Notes: generated from the letters alone by a model not told the origin. 64,000 nucleotides of DNA from Micromonospora sp. WMMD1120 (GCF_029626235.1 NZ_JARUBO010000005.1:962501-1026500); one strand, 5' to 3'. Shown: positions 17,027 to 26,282, counted from the stretch's first letter. Translations and numbers: made by a program.

Positions 17027-18358
17027 GTGTCCGTTGTCCGACCCCCGACCGTTCGCCTCGGCGCCGAGCCGGGCCGGCGTCGACTGCTCACCGCGCTCCT
17101 CGGCGCACCGCTGCTCGCCTCCGGCGGGCTGGCCGGGTGCAGCGACGGCGCCGCCACCTCGGCCCCGGACGGGCCGGTGGAGCTGTCGGTCTTCTGGTGG
17201 GGCGGGGCCCGGCGGGCCGAACTCACCGAGAAGGCGCTGCGGCTCTACTCGGCGCGCAACCCCCGGGTCACCTTCCGGGTCACCTGGCAGGGCGCCGACG
17301 GTTACTACGACCGGCTGGCCACCCAGGCGGCCGGCGGCAACGTGCCGGACCTGATCCAGATCGACGACGCCGTTCTGACCGAGTACGCCCGACGCGAGAT
17401 CATCCTCGACCTCACCGACCCGGTCACCGACAACCGCCTCGATCTGCGGGGCCTGCCGGAGGGGCTGATCCGCTACGGCACCGTCGAGGGGCGGACGATG
17501 GCGGTGGCCGCCGGGCAGACCCACGCGAGCCTGGTGTTCAACAGGGACCTGCTCAAGGACCTGCGGCTGCCGGAACCACGCTCCGACATGACCTGGGACG
17601 AGTACATCTCCTGGGCCGAGCAGGTCACCGAGGCCAGCGACGGTCGGGTGGCCGGCACCGTGGACCCGTCCGGCGACTACCGGGCGCTCTGGCTCTGGCT
17701 GCGGTCCCAGGGCGGCGACCTGTACCGGGGCAGGCAGCTCGGTTTCGGCGTGGAACAGCTCATCGCGTGGTTCGAGATCTGGCAGGAGGCCCGCCGGGCC
17801 CGCGCCACCCCGGGCGCGGCGCTGGTCGAGCCGGCCGACAGCGGCGAGCCGGCCAAGCAACTGGTGGTGACCGGTCTGACCGCCGCGTCCGTCGCGTGGT
17901 CACACCAACTGCCCGAGTTGCAGCGGCTCACCAAGGCCGAGTTGGGGGTGGTCGGCCTACCCGGGCCAGCGGCGGTGCAGTGGGCGCGGGCGTCGATGTA
18001 CTGGGCGGCGTTCCGCGGCACGCGACACCCGGACGCCGTCATCGATGTGCTCAACTTCTTGACCACGAACGGCGAGGCCGGCACCATCCTCGGCCACGAA
18101 CGCGGCCTGAACGCCAGTCTCGCCGTCCGCCGCTACGCCGAGGGCAGCATCACCGACCCGGCCCAGCAGCGCGCCGCCGCGTTCGGGGCCACCCTTGCCG
18201 ACCAGCTCGGGCCGGCGCCGGCGCCCCCGCCGAAGGGGCACGCCCGGGTGCGCAGCCTGCTCGTCGACGCGGCGGAGAGCATCCGCGTCCGGCGGTCCGG
18301 CACCCGGGCGGTCGCCACCCGCTTCCTCGCCGAGGCGAACGCGACGCTGGCGGAGTGA
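17027..18358 (+). CDS. Extracellular sugar-type ABC substrate-binding lipoprotein
   Basis: A protein of 443 residues of solute-binding family 1 (maltose/oligosaccharide type). The N-terminus has RRRLLTALLGAPLLASGG followed by the lipobox LAGC with Cys38; the paired arginines suggest possible Tat export. The mature part begins with the family pattern VELSVFWWGG and contains GNVPDLIQID and the later WDEYISWAEQV. AGGAGA lies 4 nt before the GTG at 17027. No permease or ATPase gene is adjacent, so it is an orphan binding protein whose transporter must be elsewhere. Substrate unknown. Confidence 0.85.
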   Translation: MSVVRPPTVRLGAEPGRRRLLTALLGAPLLASGGLAGCSDGAATSAPDGPVELSVFWWGGARRAELTEKALRLYSARNPRVTFRVTWQGADGYYDRLATQAAGGNVPDLIQIDDAVLTEYARREIILDLTDPVTDNRLDLRGLPEGLIRYGTVEGRTMAVAAGQTHASLVFNRDLLKDLRLPEPRSDMTWDEYISWAEQVTEASDGRVAGTVDPSGDYRALWLWLRSQGGDLYRGRQLGFGVEQLIAWFEIWQEARRARATPGAALVEPADSGEPAKQLVVTGLTAASVAWSHQLPELQRLTKAELGVVGLPGPAAVQWARASMYWAAFRGTRHPDAVIDVLNFLTTNGEAGTILGHERGLNASLAVRRYAEGSITDPAQQRAAAFGATLADQLGPAPAPPPKGHARVRSLLVDAAESIRVRRSGTRAVATRFLAEANATLAE

Positions 18359-18366
18359 CGGGTGGG

Positions 18367-18615
18367 TCACCGGGGCGGGCCGCCCCGGCGGTTGCGCATC
18401 AGACGCAGCACCAGGAAGACGATGATCACGACGACCACCAGGCAGCAGAGCAGCGGGATGATCCCGAAGCCGCCCCGACCCCGCCGCCGAGCGGCCTCCA
18501 CCACCAGTTCGCCGGTGCCCGTGGACGCCCAGGCCGCGACCGGCACGAAGACCGCCAGCACGACCGCACCAAGGACCGCGCTCAGGCGGCCCCACCACCT
18601 ACCGAATGAAGACAT
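18367..18615 (-). CDS. Small membrane protein, hypothetical
   Basis: A protein of 82 residues with an N-terminal hydrophobic segment (about 12-30, resembling a signal peptide ending AWAST) and a strong second membrane helix (about 52-70, LCCLVVVVIIVFLVLRLM) followed by a basic tail. It is convergent with the binding-protein gene, ending 9 nt from it. I do not recognise a family. GC-biased third positions support coding. Confidence 0.6.
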   Translation of the reverse strand: MSSFGRWWGRLSAVLGAVVLAVFVPVAAWASTGTGELVVEAARRRGRGGFGIIPLLCCLVVVVIIVFLVLRLMRNRRGGPPR

Positions 18616-18707
18616 GCGCCCATCCTCGCCGAAGGACGCAACACCGGCACGTTGGTCCGCGCCGAATCATGGGACAGAGGTCATCCCGGCCGCACGCTGG
18701 TGACCGA

Positions 18708-18747
18708 AACAGGTCCGGCCCCCACATTTGTGGGGGCCGGACCTGTT
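18708..18747. terminator. Perfect 19-bp hairpin downstream of the first initiator tRNA gene
   Basis: Arms 18708-18726 and 18729-18747 are perfect reverse complements (AACAGGTCCGGCCCCCACA and its complement) with a 2-nt centre. It follows the 3' end of the minus-strand tRNA at 18754-18830 by 6 nt and is the obvious terminator for it. Confidence 0.85.
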
Positions 18748-18753
18748 CACACG

Positions 18754-18830
18754 TGGTAGCGGGGACAGGATTTGAACCTGCGACCTCTGGGTTATGAGCC
18801 CAGCGAGCTACCGAGCTGCTCCACCCCGCG
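18754..18830 (-). tRNA. Initiator tRNA-Met (CAT), CCA encoded
   Basis: A 77-nt cloverleaf on the minus strand with anticodon CAT in the loop CTCATAA. The three G:C pairs GGG/CCC at the base of the anticodon stem and the unpaired C1-U72 end mark it as the initiator. The TPsiC arm reads GGTTCAAATCC. The 3' CCA is encoded (18754-18756). A second copy lies 136 nt upstream on the same strand. Confidence 0.95.
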
Positions 18831-18916
18831 TCGGTTTCTACAGCCTATCCCATCCCGCTCCGACGATGATCAGCGGGGGGTCACCGACCGCCGCGACCGT
18901 CCGCGCCCGGAACGGT

Positions 18917-18950
18917 GAAAGCCCGCCCCGGTTTCCCGGGACGGGCTTTC
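18917..18950. terminator. Hairpin terminator between the two initiator tRNA genes
   Basis: GAAAGCCCG (18917-18925) and CGGGCTTTC (18942-18950) are perfect 9-nt arms, with an inner CCGG/CCGG. It lies just downstream of the second tRNA copy on the minus strand, so each tRNA gene has its own terminator. Confidence 0.8.
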
Positions 18951-18966
18951 GCTGGTGTTTCTCTCG

Positions 18967-19040
18967 TAGCGGGGACAGGATTTGAACCTGCGACCTCTGG
19001 GTTATGAGCCCAGCGAGCTACCGAGCTGCTCCACCCCGCG
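18967..19040 (-). tRNA. Initiator tRNA-Met (CAT), second copy without encoded CCA
   Basis: A 74-nt sequence identical to the tRNA body at 18757-18830, with the same anticodon CAT, GGG/CCC initiator pairs and C1-U72 mismatch. The three bases after the discriminator are CGA rather than CCA, so the CCA end must be added enzymatically. It probably arose by tandem duplication. Confidence 0.94.
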
Positions 19041-19097
19041 TCGGCCCGCTAACCGTAGCGCACCGACCCGGGGCACCGCAAAACGACGCCGATACCG

Positions 19098-20021
19098 CTA
19101 TCGGTCCAGCCAGCTCTCGATCGCCGCCACCGCGCGCCTGCTGTCCGCGTCGACCTGGGCCCGCTCGGCGCTGGTGTGCTCCCAACCCTGCTCCCAGAGC
19201 ACCGTCACCACGTCCCGTACGCGGACCGCCCGGATCAGCCGGACCTCCTCGCCACCCGGCTCGCCCAACCCCTGCGGGATCGGCGCGCGCATCTCGAACA
19301 GCACCGACTCGTCGCCGTACGCTCCCGAGGTCAGCAACCGCTGCCGCCACGTCCGGCTGTCGTCGGGCAGCTTCTGGTCGGGGCAGTCGCGGACGGCCTG
19401 GCGCAACTCCCGCAGCGCGTCGTCGGCGCGGCCCGGCCGGTAGATGGTGATGGTGTGCCGGTAGCTACCGTCCGGCACGTTGCCCACCGGTGTCCGCGCG
19501 AGCTTGTAGGCCAGGTAGCGGCCACGACGCTGCACCACCGCCGCGTCGCCGGGAGGCCGCGCCGCGCAGAGCGTCGGCAGCGCGGGACCGTCCGCCGTCG
19601 ACTCCATCCCGGTGCGGTTCGCCGACGCCAGCGCGAAGAAGGCGCGGTCCGGAATCGAGGTGGGCGGTCGGGGCGCCGTCGAACCGGCGGTCGGCGACGA
19701 CGTACCACCGGGGGTGGTGCGTGGCGGCGGTGCCGGCGGTGGCGACGCCGGGGACGGCGTCGGCCGGGGGGTCGCCCCGGTCGGCAGCGGGCCCGGCAGG
19801 TCGGCGGGGGGCGGCGGCGGCGCGGGGTCGTCCGTCGGGTACGCCAACCTGCCGCCGACGGCCACCCCGCCGACCAGCAGCAGCACCGCCAGCGCGGAGC
19901 CGGTGGCCCGCAGCCGTGCCCGCCGGTCGGCGAACCGGCGCAGCGCCTCGGGGTGGGTCAGCTCGTGGCCGTCCGCGGCTTCGCCGAGCGACCGGTACAG
20001 CTGGGAGAGTTCACCTGACAT
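19098..20021 (-). CDS. Single-pass membrane protein encoded with an ECF sigma factor (possible anti-sigma factor)
   Basis: A protein of 307 residues: about 40 cytoplasmic residues (Arg-rich FADRRARLR before the membrane), one membrane helix (about 43-60, LAVLLLVGGVAVGG), a Pro/Thr-rich linker of about 60 residues and an extracytoplasmic domain of about 180 residues with two cysteines. Its start overlaps the end of the sigma gene by 11 nt, so the products probably interact. The zinc anti-sigma motif (HxxxCxxC) is absent, so if it is the anti-sigma factor it is not of the ZAS type. No function is proven. Confidence 0.7.
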   Translation of the reverse strand: MSGELSQLYRSLGEAADGHELTHPEALRRFADRRARLRATGSALAVLLLVGGVAVGGRLAYPTDDPAPPPPPADLPGPLPTGATPRPTPSPASPPPAPPPRTTPGGTSSPTAGSTAPRPPTSIPDRAFFALASANRTGMESTADGPALPTLCAARPPGDAAVVQRRGRYLAYKLARTPVGNVPDGSYRHTITIYRPGRADDALRELRQAVRDCPDQKLPDDSRTWRQRLLTSGAYGDESVLFEMRAPIPQGLGEPGGEEVRLIRAVRVRDVVTVLWEQGWEHTSAERAQVDADSRRAVAAIESWLDR

Positions 20022-20520
20022 CGTTCGCCTCCAACTCCATTGGGCAGAGGTCGGGCAACAGGGCGGCCAACCGGGACCGGCCCCGGGACAGCCAGGACTT
20101 CACGGTGCCGACCGGGACGTCGGTCTCCCGGGCGATCTCCTCGACCGACATGTCGAAGAGGTAGTGCAGGGCCAGCGCCTGCCGGTGCACGGCGGGCAAC
20201 CGGCGCAGCGCCCCGACCAGGAGCACCAGGTCCTCGCTCGGCGGCGGTGCGACAGCGGGCGGCCCGTTGCGGCTCAGCGCGACCCGCCGACGGTGCAGGC
20301 GCCGCCATCGATCGGTCGCCAGCCGGGCCACCACCAGCCGCAACCACGCCTCCGGCGCCGGATGCGCCGACAGCCGGCCCCACTGCCGCCAGGCCCTGGT
20401 GTACGCCTCCTGCACCAGATCCTGCGCCTCGCAGTGGTCGCCGGCGACCGCGTAGCCGTACCGCATCATCCGCCGCGCGGTGCTGCGGTAGAAGTCGTCG
20501 AAGCTCTGCGCGTCCCGCAT
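20011..20520 (-). CDS. ECF sigma factor, SigE-family
   Basis: A protein of 169 residues. Region 2 reads FDDFYRSTARRMMRYGYAV, then EAQDLVQEAYTRAWRQW and AWLRLVVARLATDRWRR; region 4 reads LPAVHRQALALHYLFDMS and VPVGTVKSWLSRGRSRL. The length and the opening FDDFYRS resemble the actinobacterial SigE family of ECF factors that pair with a membrane anti-sigma protein. The start at 20520 is backed by GAGGGG close upstream. It is separated from the UPF0182 gene by a compound hairpin. Confidence 0.9.
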   Translation of the reverse strand: MRDAQSFDDFYRSTARRMMRYGYAVAGDHCEAQDLVQEAYTRAWRQWGRLSAHPAPEAWLRLVVARLATDRWRRLHRRRVALSRNGPPAVAPPPSEDLVLLVGALRRLPAVHRQALALHYLFDMSVEEIARETDVPVGTVKSWLSRGRSRLAALLPDLCPMELEANDVR

Positions 20521-20637
20521 GACCGACCCCCCTCGTTCCCACCCCGTCGCAAGGAAGACGGCGGGCCGGCGTCGCAGGTTGCGGGGCTGGTCAGGCGTGT
20601 CGCCGAGACGACAGAGGCGCACAGATCAGGACACAGC

Positions 20638-20684
20638 GGAGCCCCCGCCGATCGGACCTGTCGAGGTCCGACGACGGGGGCTCC
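20638..20684. terminator. Nested hairpin terminator after the UPF0182 gene
   Basis: Outer arms GGAGCCCCCG (20638-20647) and CGGGGGCTCC (20675-20684) enclose an inner stem CGGACCT/AGGTCCG (20653-20659, 20664-20670). It is 16 nt past the stop of the minus-strand UPF0182 gene and before the sigma-factor gene. Confidence 0.75.
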
Positions 20685-20700
20685 GGATGGAACTGTGCGG

Positions 20701-23700
20701 TCAGCCGCCGGCGCTCGGCGTCGGCGACGGCCCACCACTGGGCGCGCCCCCGGAGGTGCTGGCCTGCTGTGCCTGCTGGAACGCGGTGAGCGCCTCGTCC
20801 AGCGCCTTGAGGGCCCGACCGTACCGCTCGAAGTCGCCGGACGCCTGCGCGGTACGGACCTCGGTGATCGCGTTCCGCACCCGGTCCGCGGCGGCGGCCA
20901 GATCACCGGTCGGCGGCGGGGTGCCGGCGCTCGGGGTCGGCGTCGGCGTCTCCGGCGTGGGGGTCGGCGTCGGCGACGTCGGGTTGCCCCCGGTGGGCGG
21001 CGGCGGTGGCGGGGCGCCCTGCCCGGCCTTCTTACCCTGCTCGACGAGCTGCTTGATGCCGTCGTTGATGTTGTCGGCGAGCGCGACGAACGAGCCACCG
21101 TCACCGTAGGAGAGCAGCACCTTCTGCAACAGCGGATACGCGTCCTGCTGGTTGCTCTTCACGTAGACCGGCTCGACGTAGAGCATCCCGTCGGCGAAGG
21201 GCAACGAGAGCAGGTTGCCGTACTGCACCTGCGCCTGGTTGCTGGAGAGCAGGTTGAGCTGCTGACGGATGTTGGCGTTGTTGGTCATCTGCTGGTGCAC
21301 CTGCACCGGGCCGGAGATCCGGGTCTGGTCCGGCAGCTCCAGCACCTCCAGCCGGGGCTTGCCGTCGACGTACGACCCGGAGATCAGCGCGGCGAGGTTC
21401 TGCCGGCCGTTCGGGGTGACCGCCGAGGTGAGCTGGAACCGGGGGCTGTCCTGCCCCGGGAACTGGGTGAACAGGTAGTACGGGGGCTGCTTCTGGCCGC
21501 TGTCCGGCGCGTCCGGCACGTTCGGCACCTGCCAGAAGTCCTGGGCCGAGTAGAAGTCGCCCGGGTTCGTGACGTGGAACTTGGTCAGCAGGTTGCGCTG
21601 CACCTTGAACATGTCCGCCGGGTAGCGGAAGTGCTCGTTCAACTCGACCGGGATGTCCGCCTTCGGCTTGATCAGGTCACCGCCGAACGCCTTGTTCCAG
21701 GCCTTGAGCACCGGGTCGGTGTCGTCGTACTCGTAGAGCGTCACCGTGCCGTCGTACGCGTCGACGGTGGCCTTCACCGAGTTGCGCATGTAGTTGACGT
21801 TCTCCCGGGCGAGCTGGAAGGTGCCCCGGTTGGTCAACTCGTCGGTGGTCTCGGTCTGCAGGTTGACCCGCTCGGCGTACGGGTAGGTGGCCGCGGTGGT
21901 GTAGCCGTCGACGATCCACTGCACCCGACCGTCGACCACCGCCGGGTACGGGTCGCCGTCCAGGGTGAGGAACGGCGCGACCTTCTCCACCCGGTCCCGC
22001 GGGTTACGCACGTAGAGCAGCCTCGAGTTCTCGTTCACCGCCTCCGAGAGCAGGAAGTTCGACTCCTGCTCCTTGATGGCGTAGAGCAGCCGGCGGGCGA
22101 ACGAGCCGATCTCCACGCCACCCTCGCCGGTGTAGGTGTAGGACTCGCCACCACCCTCACCGACCGGCCTGTCGAACTCGGCCTTCTTGTCCGGGTCGGA
22201 CTGCCCGACGATCGCGTAGTCGTCGGCCGCCATCCGCTCGCCGTAGTAGATGCGCGGCTGCTTGGCCGGGATCTGCTCGGTCTGCGAGGAGCACGCCTCC
22301 TGGGTCTTCTCCCCCAGGAAGCCGGAGACGAAGAACGGCTGCCCGCCGCAGACCACCTGGTTGGCCGGGGCGGCCACCAGCCCGTACCCGTGGGTGTAGA
22401 CGGTGTGCCTGTTGATCCAGGTGTTCTGCTGGTCGGTCAGCTCGCCGTAGTTGATCTCCCGGACGCCGACCACGTAGTCGGAGACCTTGCCGTTCACCCC
22501 GTACCTGTCGATGTCCAGCTTGGGGCCGAAGTCGTAGAAGCCACGCACCTGCTGGAGCTGGGTGTACGTCTCGCTGACCAGCTGCGGGTCGAGCAACCGT
22601 ACGTTCGGCACGACCGAGGTGTCGGTGGCCAGGCTCGCCGGTGGGGTGAGGTTGTTCGCCGCGTACGGGGTCGTCTCGGTCGCCCCCAACCCGAACGCCG
22701 CCCGGGTCGCGTCGATGCTGCGCTGGATGTACGGCGCCTCCTTGTCCTTGGCGCTCGGCTTGACCTCGAAGGTCTGCACCGCCCAGGGGTAGATGCCGCC
22801 GATGGCCACCGCTGACACGCCGAGCAGGGCCAGCGAGATGCCGGGCCAGACCAGGTTCCGCATCCAGGCGTTGGAGAACACGATGATCGCGATCGCCACC
22901 ACGATCGAGATGTACGCCAGGATCTCCTTCGCGGTCAGCAGCGCGTTGACGTCGGCGTAACCGGCGCCGTACAGCTTGACGCCCTCGTTGTACTCCAGCA
23001 GCAGCGCCCGCCGGTCCAGCACGTACGCGACGGCCTTCAACAGCACGAAGACGGCCACCAGGCTGCTCAGGTGCGCGCGGGCCGCGTTGCTCATCCGGTC
23101 CCCGACCCCCTGGAGCCGGACCCCGCCGAAGAGGTAGTGCACCGCCAGCGCGCCGATCACGGCCAGCACCACGGCGGTGAAGGCGACCCCGAGCAGGTAG
23201 CGCCAGAACGGCAACTGGAAGACGTAGAAGCCGACGTCCACGCCGAACTCCGGGTCCTTGACCCCGAAGTCACCGCCGTTGCGGAAGAGCAGCCACTGGT
23301 CCCACCGGTTCTGCGCGGAGAGGCCGGCGAAGAGCCCGACCAGCGCGGCGGTCAGCGAGATCCAGATGCCGAGCCGGGGGGTGAGCGCCATCCGGTAGCG
23401 CTCCAGGGTGGCCTGCTCCACCGAGTGCGGACGCAGCCGGGGGCGCAGCCGGTAGGCCAGCCACAGGTTGCCGCCGACGATCACCGCCATGCCGAGGCCG
23501 ATGGCGAGGAAGAGCAGCAGCCGGGTCAACAGGACGCCGGTGAAGATCTCGGTGTAGCGGACCTCGTCGAACCAGAGCCAGTCGGTCCACGCCTGGACAC
23601 CCCACCCGAGCACTGTGAAAAGCACGAACACCCCGACCAGGACGGCGATGGTGACGCGCCCGCGCCGGCTCATCCTCGGTAGGGGGCTGCTGCTACGCAT

Positions 23701-23706
23701 TACCAC
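20701..23706 (-). CDS. UPF0182 family large membrane protein
   Basis: A protein of about 1001 residues. The N-terminal third has about seven membrane helices starting near residue 18 (VTIAVLVGVFVLFTVLGWGVQ, shortened here) with the family segment QAWTDWLWFDEVRYTEIF. A long extracytoplasmic part of about 550 residues follows, and then a Pro/Thr-rich low-complexity tail and a final coiled segment. The family is widespread in actinobacteria and cyanobacteria; its function is unknown. GTG at 23706 has GGAG 6 nt upstream; an ATG at 23700 is the alternative. Gene order with the PDZ protease and DUF2342 genes is conserved with mycobacteria as I remember it. Confidence 0.92.
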   Translation of the reverse strand: MVMRSSSPLPRMSRRGRVTIAVLVGVFVLFTVLGWGVQAWTDWLWFDEVRYTEIFTGVLLTRLLLFLAIGLGMAVIVGGNLWLAYRLRPRLRPHSVEQATLERYRMALTPRLGIWISLTAALVGLFAGLSAQNRWDQWLLFRNGGDFGVKDPEFGVDVGFYVFQLPFWRYLLGVAFTAVVLAVIGALAVHYLFGGVRLQGVGDRMSNAARAHLSSLVAVFVLLKAVAYVLDRRALLLEYNEGVKLYGAGYADVNALLTAKEILAYISIVVAIAIIVFSNAWMRNLVWPGISLALLGVSAVAIGGIYPWAVQTFEVKPSAKDKEAPYIQRSIDATRAAFGLGATETTPYAANNLTPPASLATDTSVVPNVRLLDPQLVSETYTQLQQVRGFYDFGPKLDIDRYGVNGKVSDYVVGVREINYGELTDQQNTWINRHTVYTHGYGLVAAPANQVVCGGQPFFVSGFLGEKTQEACSSQTEQIPAKQPRIYYGERMAADDYAIVGQSDPDKKAEFDRPVGEGGGESYTYTGEGGVEIGSFARRLLYAIKEQESNFLLSEAVNENSRLLYVRNPRDRVEKVAPFLTLDGDPYPAVVDGRVQWIVDGYTTAATYPYAERVNLQTETTDELTNRGTFQLARENVNYMRNSVKATVDAYDGTVTLYEYDDTDPVLKAWNKAFGGDLIKPKADIPVELNEHFRYPADMFKVQRNLLTKFHVTNPGDFYSAQDFWQVPNVPDAPDSGQKQPPYYLFTQFPGQDSPRFQLTSAVTPNGRQNLAALISGSYVDGKPRLEVLELPDQTRISGPVQVHQQMTNNANIRQQLNLLSSNQAQVQYGNLLSLPFADGMLYVEPVYVKSNQQDAYPLLQKVLLSYGDGGSFVALADNINDGIKQLVEQGKKAGQGAPPPPPPTGGNPTSPTPTPTPETPTPTPSAGTPPPTGDLAAAADRVRNAITEVRTAQASGDFERYGRALKALDEALTAFQQAQQASTSGGAPSGGPSPTPSAGG

Positions 23707-23796
23707 TGTTGGCTCCGCACGCTCGATGTGATCGGCTCCGACCAGGCACCCAGAGTACGGGGTGTTCCTGAGCGGGTAGGGGCATGGTCACACCGC

Positions 23797-24810
23797 TCAG
23801 CAACGGGTCGGCTGACCGCCCGCGCGCAACGTGTCCAGAGCGGTCATCGCCTCGTCCAACGAGCCGACCCGCAGCAGTGGCAGATCGGGCTGCGGGTTGC
23901 GGACGGCCTCCGCGCAGTTGTCCGCCGGCACCAGGAAGACCCGGGCCCCGGCGCGCTTCGCGCCGACCAGCTTCTGCGCGATGCCACCGATCGGGCCGAC
24001 GGCGCCCTCGTCGTCGATGGTGCCGGTGCCGGCGATGACCTGGCCGCCGGTGAGATCCGCCGGGGTCAGCTTGTCCACGATCCCCAGCGCGAACATCAGG
24101 CCCGCGCTCGGCCCGCCGATGTCCTCCAGGTCGATGTCGAGCGTGAACGGGTGCGGCTGCTGCTGATCGATCTCGACGCCGATCCGCGGTCGGCCGTCCC
24201 GCTCCTGACTGGTCACCGTCGCGGTGGCCGGCACACCGTCGCGGGTGTAGCCGATGGTCAACGGCGTACCGGCCGGCTTCGCCCGGACCAGCTCGGTGAC
24301 CTTCGCGGCCACCGGCACCGGCTTGCCGTCGACCGAGGTGATCAGGTCGCCCGCCTTCAGCGTCCCGGCGGCCGGCCCGTCCCCGGCCACCGTCTTGACC
24401 ACCACCTGCACCGGGAAGCCCAGCTTCCGCAGCGCGGCGGTCTCCGCGCTGGTCTGCGACGCCTTGAAGTCATCGGCGTTGCGCTGCTCGACCTGCTCGG
24501 TCGACTCCCCCGGCGGGTAGACCAGCTCACGCGGCACCACCGCCTCGTCGTCGGAGAACCAGCCAGCGATCGCCCCGCGCAACCGTACGGTGGGCTGCAC
24601 CCCCACCGTGGTCAGCCGCAACTGCCCGGCGGACGTCGAGGTTTCCCGACCGGAGACCTGGATGACCTCCTTGCCGTCGTTGGTGCCGAGCGTGTTGACC
24701 GTCGGGCCCGGCCCCAGCACCACGTACGGAATCGGCACCCGGAGCACCCCGATGCTCAGCAGAGCGGTGAACAGGGCACCGAGCAGGACCGTCAGGCCAC
24801 GACGTCTCAT
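23797..24810 (-). CDS. PDZ domain-containing Lon-like (S16) membrane protease
   Basis: A protein of 337 residues: an N-terminal membrane anchor (about 5-24), a region with VPIPYVVLGPGPTVNTLG, a PDZ domain (about 125-215, AGTLKAGDLITSVDGKPV) and a C-terminal Lon-type proteolytic domain. The catalytic Ser is in GGPSAGLMFAL and the Lys in QKLVGAKRAGA, giving the Ser-Lys dyad. The active domain should face outward. It resembles the mycobacterial Rv3194c family; substrates are unknown. The start at ATG 24810 precedes a typical anchor. Confidence 0.9.
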   Translation of the reverse strand: MRRRGLTVLLGALFTALLSIGVLRVPIPYVVLGPGPTVNTLGTNDGKEVIQVSGRETSTSAGQLRLTTVGVQPTVRLRGAIAGWFSDDEAVVPRELVYPPGESTEQVEQRNADDFKASQTSAETAALRKLGFPVQVVVKTVAGDGPAAGTLKAGDLITSVDGKPVPVAAKVTELVRAKPAGTPLTIGYTRDGVPATATVTSQERDGRPRIGVEIDQQQPHPFTLDIDLEDIGGPSAGLMFALGIVDKLTPADLTGGQVIAGTGTIDDEGAVGPIGGIAQKLVGAKRAGARVFLVPADNCAEAVRNPQPDLPLLRVGSLDEAMTALDTLRAGGQPTRC

Positions 24811-24972
24811 GCCGCAGAGCGTACCGACCGGGGGTGGGCCGCCCGTCGGACGCGCTCCGCGAGTTCCGGCGGGCCGGTCCGCGACGCCTCCGGCGGACAC
24901 GGTCCGCGACTTCGCCCTCAGCGCAACGCCAGCGGCGGCTGGCTGGGGCGCGGCGCGCGTACCGTAGAGGTC

Positions 24973-26262
24973 GTGCCTGATATTCCGTTCGGTTTCGCGC
25001 TCCCGGGTGGGCAACCACCAGACCCCAATGATCCCGCGCAGATGCAGCAGTTCATGTCGCAGTTGCAGCACCTGCTCTCCGCGCCGGGCAGCGGGCCGGT
25101 CAACTGGGACCTGGCCCGGCAGGTAGCCGCCAGCCAGCTCGCGGCCGCCGGCGACCCGGCGGTGTCGATGTACGAGCGCCACGCGGTCGAGGAGGCGCTG
25201 CGCCTCGCCGACCTGTGGTTGGAGCCGGCCACGGCGTGGCCGACGGGCATCCAGTCCTCCCTCGCCTGGAACCGCAACGAGTGGATCTTCAAGACGCTGG
25301 ACGTGTGGCGCAAGCTCTGCGACCCGGTGGCCAGCCGCATGGTCGGCGCGATGGGCGACCTGGTGCCACCGGAGGCGCGCGCCCAGCTCGGCCCGATGCA
25401 GTCGATGGTGGCCACTCTCGGTGGCGCGCTCTTCGGCGGCCAACTGGGTCAGGCCCTCGGTTCGCTCGCCGCGGAGGTGCTCTCCGCCGGTGACATCGGC
25501 CTGCCGCTGGGCCCGGCCGGCACGGCCGCGCTGATCCCGGCCAACATCCGGGCGTACGGCGAGGGCCTCGAACTGCCCGAGGACGAGGTCCGCCTCTACG
25601 TGGCGTTGCGCGAGGCCGCTCACCAGCGGCTGTTCCAGCACGTCCCGTGGCTGCGTGGGCACGTGCTCACCGCCGTGGAGACGTACGCCTCCGGCATCCG
25701 GGTCAACCGGGAGGCGATCGAGGAGGCGATGGGTCGGGTCGACCCCACCGACCCGGAGTCGATGCAGGCGATCGCCCTGGAGGGCATCTTCACCCCGGAG
25801 GACACCCCGGCGCAGAAGGCCTCGCTGGCCCGGCTGGAGACCGCGCTCGCCCTGGTCGAGGGCTGGGTGTGCCACGTCGTGGACAGCGCCGCCAGCGACC
25901 GGCTGCCCAACGTCGTCCGGTTGGGCGAGGCGTTCCGCCGTCGTCGCGCCGCCGGAGGTCCCGCCGAGCAGACCTTCGCCGCGCTCGTCGGCCTGGAGCT
26001 GCGACCGCGTCGACTGCGGGAGGCCGCGGCGCTCTGGGCCGCGCTCACCCAGCACCGCGGCATCGAGGGCCGGGACGCCGTCTGGGGGCACCCGGACCTG
26101 CTGCCGTCCGACGACGACTTCGCCGACCCGGTCGCCTTCGCGATGAACGACATGGACCTCAGCGAGCTGGACAGCTTCGACTTCAGCGCCCCCGGCGGGG
26201 TGCAGGAGAAGGCCCCCGGCCAGCCCGACGAGACCGACGACGACGGCGACACCAAGTCCTGA
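24973..26262 (+). CDS. DUF2342 / zinc-dependent metalloprotease-like protein
   Basis: A protein of 429 residues matching the actinobacterial DUF2342 (F420-associated or zinc-dependent hydrolase-like) family. Characteristic parts are FGFALPGGQPPDPNDPAQM at the start, the middle GGQLGQALGSLA glycine-rich segment, and REAAHQRLFQHVPWL with the paired histidines that suggested a metal site. The tail is acidic and disordered. GTG at 24973 begins the conserved segment. It is divergent from the PDZ protease gene, as in mycobacteria (from memory). The enzymatic activity has not been established to my knowledge. Confidence 0.87.
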   Translation: MPDIPFGFALPGGQPPDPNDPAQMQQFMSQLQHLLSAPGSGPVNWDLARQVAASQLAAAGDPAVSMYERHAVEEALRLADLWLEPATAWPTGIQSSLAWNRNEWIFKTLDVWRKLCDPVASRMVGAMGDLVPPEARAQLGPMQSMVATLGGALFGGQLGQALGSLAAEVLSAGDIGLPLGPAGTAALIPANIRAYGEGLELPEDEVRLYVALREAAHQRLFQHVPWLRGHVLTAVETYASGIRVNREAIEEAMGRVDPTDPESMQAIALEGIFTPEDTPAQKASLARLETALALVEGWVCHVVDSAASDRLPNVVRLGEAFRRRRAAGGPAEQTFAALVGLELRPRRLREAAALWAALTQHRGIEGRDAVWGHPDLLPSDDDFADPVAFAMNDMDLSELDSFDFSAPGGVQEKAPGQPDETDDDGDTKS

Positions 26263-26282
26263 CGTCGTCCTGACGCTCAAGG

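Noticed and set aside
19612..22815. A 1067-codon plus-strand frame opposite the sigma, membrane-partner and UPF0182 genes
   Set aside because: It runs across three unrelated genes and two terminators and has no family motif; it is a composition artefact.
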